A stretch of DNA of 64,000 nucleotides from Oscillospiraceae bacterium (GTDB lineage: Bacteria; Bacillota; Clostridia; Oscillospirales; Oscillospiraceae): positions 1 to 64,000 of the forward strand of contig JAAWKB010000001.1 in the NCBI GenBank assembly GCA_022797115.1, in the 5' to 3' direction. The position numbers and the translations under genes were made by a program. Of the stretch, positions 60,507-64,000 are shown one piece after another. The notes under the pieces were generated by a model. It worked only from the letters and a program-made list of their open reading frames with translations. It did not search any database and was not told the origin of the DNA. The first letter of the stretch is position 1; each line of letters begins with the position of its first letter.

Positions 60507-61454
60507 ATGATTGATCTCTCCCGCGCCGCGGCCTACCGCGACAAGATCCTGCAAAACTGCTCCAGAGTCATTGTGGGCAAGGAGGACGCCATCCGCCTGG
60601 TGCTGGTGTGCTTCCTCTGCTCAGGCCATGTGCTGCTGGAGGATATCCCCGGCACCGGCAAGACCATGCTGCTGCGCGCCTTCGCCCGGACCATCGGCGG
60701 TGCGTTCAAGCGCATCCAGTTTACGCCGGACCTGCTGCCCTCCGACCTGACGGGCATCAATTTCTACAACCAGAAAACCGGCGATTTCCAATTCCGGCCC
60801 GGCCCCCTGCTGGCCAACGTCGTCCTGGCCGACGAGATCAACCGGGCCACCCCCCGCACCCAGTCCGCCCTTCTGGAGGCCATGGAGGAGCGGCAGGTCA
60901 CAGTGGACGGCGTTACCACCGTCCTGGCCGAGCCCTTCCTGGTCATGGCGACCCAGAACCCCGTCGAGTCCGCCGGGACCTTCCCCCTGCCTGACGCCCA
61001 GCTGGACCGGTTCTTCATGCGCCTGTCCCTGGGCTATATGACCCGGGAGCAGGAGATGGGCGTGGTGGCCCGGCCCTCCACCCAGGCGGTGCTGGAGGAG
61101 CTGGAGCAGACGGCGTCCGCAGAGGAGACCGCCTATGTCCGCGCCGCCTGCCAGGAGGTACAGGTGGGCCAGGAGGTGCTGGGCTACCTGATGGACATCG
61201 TGGAGGCCACCCGCCAGGACGGGCGGCTGAGCCGGGGCGTCTCCACCCGCGGGGCCATCGCCCTCTACAAGGCCGCCCAGGCCCTGGCTTTGCTGGCGGG
61301 GCGGGAGTACGCCATCCCCGAGGATGTGAAGTACGCCGCCCCCTATGTGCTCGCCCACCGGATCGCCCCGGCGGGCGGGAACCGGGCCGGGACGGCGGAA
61401 CGCCTGATCCGGGAGCTGCTGGACGCCGTCCCTGTCCCCTTGGAGAGCGTGTGA
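60507..61454 (+). CDS. MoxR family AAA ATPase
   Basis: VLLEDIPGTGKTMLLRAFARTIGGAFKRIQFTPDLLPSDLTGINFYNQKTGDFQFRPGPL. Confidence 0.95.
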   Translation: MIDLSRAAAYRDKILQNCSRVIVGKEDAIRLVLVCFLCSGHVLLEDIPGTGKTMLLRAFARTIGGAFKRIQFTPDLLPSDLTGINFYNQKTGDFQFRPGPLLANVVLADEINRATPRTQSALLEAMEERQVTVDGVTTVLAEPFLVMATQNPVESAGTFPLPDAQLDRFFMRLSLGYMTREQEMGVVARPSTQAVLEELEQTASAEETAYVRAACQEVQVGQEVLGYLMDIVEATRQDGRLSRGVSTRGAIALYKAAQALALLAGREYAIPEDVKYAAPYVLAHRIAPAGGNRAGTAERLIRELLDAVPVPLESV

Positions 61455-62497
61455 TGCTGCTGACGGTGCTGTTTGTGGCGCTCCTGGCGCTGCTGCTGGA
61501 GCGCCGCTCCAGGAAAAGCCTGGAGGATGTCCGGGAGGGATGCAGCCCCTCGGAGACGTTGGTGGACCCGGACGAGACCTTCTATCTCCGCTATTCCCTG
61601 CGCAACACCGGGCCCCGGCACGTCCTGTTCCTCCGGCTGCGGCAGGATTTGCCCGACGCCTTCTGCCCGGGAGAAAGCGCCATCGTCCGCGCCGCCATCA
61701 CAGGCAAGCAGATGGCGCTGACCACCTGGCTGCGCCCCCGGCAGGAGGCGCACTTTGCCCTGCCGGTATCCGTATCCCGGCGGGGGTTCTACCGCCTCCC
61801 CTCCCTGGAGGTCTCTGGCGGGGACTTTTTGGGGCTGCGGGAGGAGGTCCGCCGGTCCAGCGGCTTCCGGGCTGTCACAGTGGCCCCCCGGGGGCTGCCT
61901 CAGCGGGATCTGGGGGAAGTGCTGGGCGGTTTCCTGGGGGAGATCTCCGTGCGCCGGTTCATCCATGAGGACCCGGTGCTGACTGTGGGCTACCGGGAGT
62001 ACACCGGCCGGGAGCCGATGAAGGCCATCTCTTGGACACAGAGCGCCCGGGGGATGGGCCTGATGGTGAAGAACTACGACCACACCGCCCAGCCCGCCGT
62101 GTCCGTACTGCTCAACGTGGATGCGGACACAGAAGCGGAGGAGCTGGAGGTCTGCTTCTCCCTGGCCCGGACGGTGTGCGGGGCGCTGGAGGAGCGCGGC
62201 GTGGCGTACAGCTTCTCCACCAATGCCCTGGATGCGGAAACCCTCTTTTACACCGTCAGCGATGTGGAGGAGGGCCTGGGGCCCCTCCATTTTTCCGCGC
62301 TGCTGGAGCGGCTCGGCCGGGCCTGCTGCCGCGCCGGCTATCCTGGGGAGCGGCTGCTGGAGCACGCCGCAGCCGCAGGCTCCGGACGGGGGCGCATCCT
62401 CATCACCCAGGGCGGGGAGCTGGACGGCTCTGCCGCCTTAGCCCGGCTGCGGGAGCTGGGCAGCGTAGTCATCCTGCGGGCAAGGGAGGCGGCGTGA
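61454..62497 (+). CDS. DUF58 domain-containing protein
   Basis: REYTGREPMKAISWTQSARGMGLMVKNYDHTAQPAVSVLLNVD. Confidence 0.92.
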   Translation: MLLTVLFVALLALLLERRSRKSLEDVREGCSPSETLVDPDETFYLRYSLRNTGPRHVLFLRLRQDLPDAFCPGESAIVRAAITGKQMALTTWLRPRQEAHFALPVSVSRRGFYRLPSLEVSGGDFLGLREEVRRSSGFRAVTVAPRGLPQRDLGEVLGGFLGEISVRRFIHEDPVLTVGYREYTGREPMKAISWTQSARGMGLMVKNYDHTAQPAVSVLLNVDADTEAEELEVCFSLARTVCGALEERGVAYSFSTNALDAETLFYTVSDVEEGLGPLHFSALLERLGRACCRAGYPGERLLEHAAAAGSGRGRILITQGGELDGSAALARLRELGSVVILRAREAA

Positions 62498-62498
62498 T

Positions 62499-63704
62499 AT
62501 GCTTCTGATGCACTTTTTGCGGGCCCTCTCCAATTTGGGGCTCTATTATACCTTCGCCGGCACAGTGGCGGGGGCCTTCGGCGCGTCCATGGCCCTGGCG
62601 AATCTGCTGGCCCAGAGCGCCTGCTTCGCCCTCTCCGCCCTCTTGCAGAGGCGGCGGTGGGCGCGGCTGGCCGCCCTGGTCCCGGCGATACTGCTCCTGC
62701 TCGGCGTGGGAACAGTGGACAGGCTGGCCGCCCTGCCGGGCCTGGCCTACCTCGCCTATCTGGCCTGGCAGGGGGAGTACAGCTTGCGCTGGGGATGGCA
62801 GGCCGACGTGTTCTCCCTGCTCTGGAAGGCATTTTTGCCCTTTGCCCCCCTATCGGCCCTCTTCGGCTGTCAGGAGAGCATCGTCACCCAGGGGATGCCG
62901 GTGTTCCTGACTGCGGCTGTGTCCTCGGTACTGCTGCTGCGCTCCATCCGCCACGGGCCGGAGATTTACTGCCAGCGGCGCTATCAGGCCCGCAACTGGC
63001 TGGCAGTCGCCCTGCTGCTGGGGGGCGCGTGGCTGGCCAGCACCGACTGGTCCATGGCCTGTGTGGGATTTGTGTATACTTGGGTGGTGGTCCCGGTGCT
63101 GCTGGGCATTGCCATGGCGGTGGGGGTTGTCTGCATGACGGTTCTCCCGCTGCTGCTGCGGCTGGTGGTGGGGCTGATCAACCTCCTGTTCCAAAAAGGA
63201 GGGGAGCCGCCCCCCGCTATGTCCAGCTTTGACGATATCCTGTTCAAGGTCCAGAAGATGGCCGGTGTGAACGAGGGCTTTGGCAGGGACTTTTTGACAG
63301 CCCTGGTGATCCTGATCTCCGCAGGGGCCGCGCTATGGCTCTTCCGCTGGATGGTCCGGCGCAGGCCGGGCCCGGAGGGGGACGCCTCCGCCCAGCTGGA
63401 GCGGGCATCCCTCCCGGAGCCGCCCAAGGATGAGCGGCCTGTCCTGCCGGGGACTTATGCGGGGCGGGTTCGCAGCCAGTACCGCCGGTTCCTGAAGCTG
63501 TGCCAGAAAAACGGGGTGGAGCTGGCCCCGGCAGACACCAGCGCGGAGGTCAGCCGGAAGGCCGCCGCCTGGACAGCGGACCGGCCGGAGCTGGAGGCGC
63601 TGGAGGGGATCTACCGCCGGGCGCGCTACTACGGCCAGGCATCCCGGGAGGATGTGGCTGAGGCGAAGCGTCTGTACGCGAAGCTCCGCAAATCCATGAA
63701 ATAA
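62499..63704 (+). CDS. Membrane protein with DUF4129-like C-terminus
   Basis: Multi-TM N-terminus; YAGRVRSQYRRFLKLCQKNGVELAPADTSAEVSRKAAAWTADRPELEALEGIYRRARYYGQ. Confidence 0.75.
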   Translation: MLLMHFLRALSNLGLYYTFAGTVAGAFGASMALANLLAQSACFALSALLQRRRWARLAALVPAILLLLGVGTVDRLAALPGLAYLAYLAWQGEYSLRWGWQADVFSLLWKAFLPFAPLSALFGCQESIVTQGMPVFLTAAVSSVLLLRSIRHGPEIYCQRRYQARNWLAVALLLGGAWLASTDWSMACVGFVYTWVVVPVLLGIAMAVGVVCMTVLPLLLRLVVGLINLLFQKGGEPPPAMSSFDDILFKVQKMAGVNEGFGRDFLTALVILISAGAALWLFRWMVRRRPGPEGDASAQLERASLPEPPKDERPVLPGTYAGRVRSQYRRFLKLCQKNGVELAPADTSAEVSRKAAAWTADRPELEALEGIYRRARYYGQASREDVAEAKRLYAKLRKSMK

Positions 63705-63709
63705 GACGA

Positions 63710-63758
63710 AGCCCCGCCTGCACAACCGGGATTGCCGGTGATGCAGGCGGGGCTTTCA
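63710..63758. terminator. Bidirectional terminator
   Basis: gaagccccgcctgca...tgcaggcggggcttt. Confidence 0.8.
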
Positions 63759-63770
63759 GAATGAATTTAT

Positions 63771-64000
63771 TTAGTCCGTCAACTGGCTCACGACAGCCGC
63801 GCACCGGGCGCAGAGGGTGGGGTGCGCGCTGTCCCGGCCCACGGAGGGCAGGATCTTCCAGCACCGCTCACACTTCATACCCTGGGCGGGCTCCACCTGG
63901 ACGGACAGATCCACCCCGGCCTCCGCCTCCGCCTGGGAGACGATGAGCACGTCCGCCAAGGCGTCTGCGTCCATGTCCGCCAGGAACGCGCTGGCGGCGG
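63771..64000 (-). CDS. ileS: Isoleucyl-tRNA synthetase, C-terminal end (partial, runs off the window)
   Basis: QVEPAQGMKCERCWKILPSVGRDSAHPTLCARCAAVVSQL, the C-terminal IleRS zinc finger. Confidence 0.88.
   Translation of the reverse strand, partial: AASAFLADMDADALADVLIVSQAEAEAGVDLSVQVEPAQGMKCERCWKILPSVGRDSAHPTLCARCAAVVSQLTD

Overview
This 64 kb window is GC-rich chromosomal DNA from an anaerobic Firmicute, probably Oscillospiraceae-like; the taxon is inferred from gene content and was not tested. Main blocks in order: (i) minus-strand V-type ATPase operon in the order F-I-K-E-C-G-A, with Na+-site-like K-subunit motifs; (ii) split transketolase; (iii) walR-walK-walH-walI (yyc) cell-envelope two-component operon, NUDIX hydrolase and GDPD; (iv) a 1489-aa secreted protein with two tandem PBP4B/YfeW-like serine hydrolase units and SLH-like C-terminus, behind a possible structured leader RNA; (v) a three-gene phosphorelay whose last gene is a hybrid histidine kinase fused to a DegV/EDD fatty-acid-binding-type domain; (vi) a lone MsmK/MsiK-type ABC ATPase preceded by a leader that folds by eye into a four-way junction; (vii) a catabolic operon (class III aminotransferase, two-lobed class II aldolase, TetR, FGGY kinase, GtrA) with a dyad operator; (viii) a GH24-SLH-GH25 double muramidase; (ix) threonine synthase and an RHH regulator with a palindromic operator; (x) a compact yge-type cluster (PLP enzyme, YheO-like regulator, YgeY hydrolase, knotted carbamoyltransferase YgeW, carbamate kinase); (xi) a polyferredoxin behind a Rex-like dyad; (xii) YgiQ radical SAM, XRE/S24 repressor, tRNA-Tyr and tRNA-Thr; (xiii) ptsG and a PRD antiterminator, each with a RAT/terminator element; (xiv) tadA, DUF2508, BofA, tandem-PII and DUF1538 genes, thioredoxin; (xv) amidase with phage-tail-like genes, MoxR-DUF58-DUF4129 operon and the 3' end of ileS. 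No CRISPR array, rRNA, transposase or integrase was seen. The best candidates for undescribed biology are the HK-REC-DegV fusion phosphorelay, the MsmK leader RNA, the aminotransferase/aldolase/kinase operon and the tandem-PII/DUF1538 pair. All family calls come from reading motifs; no database search was run.
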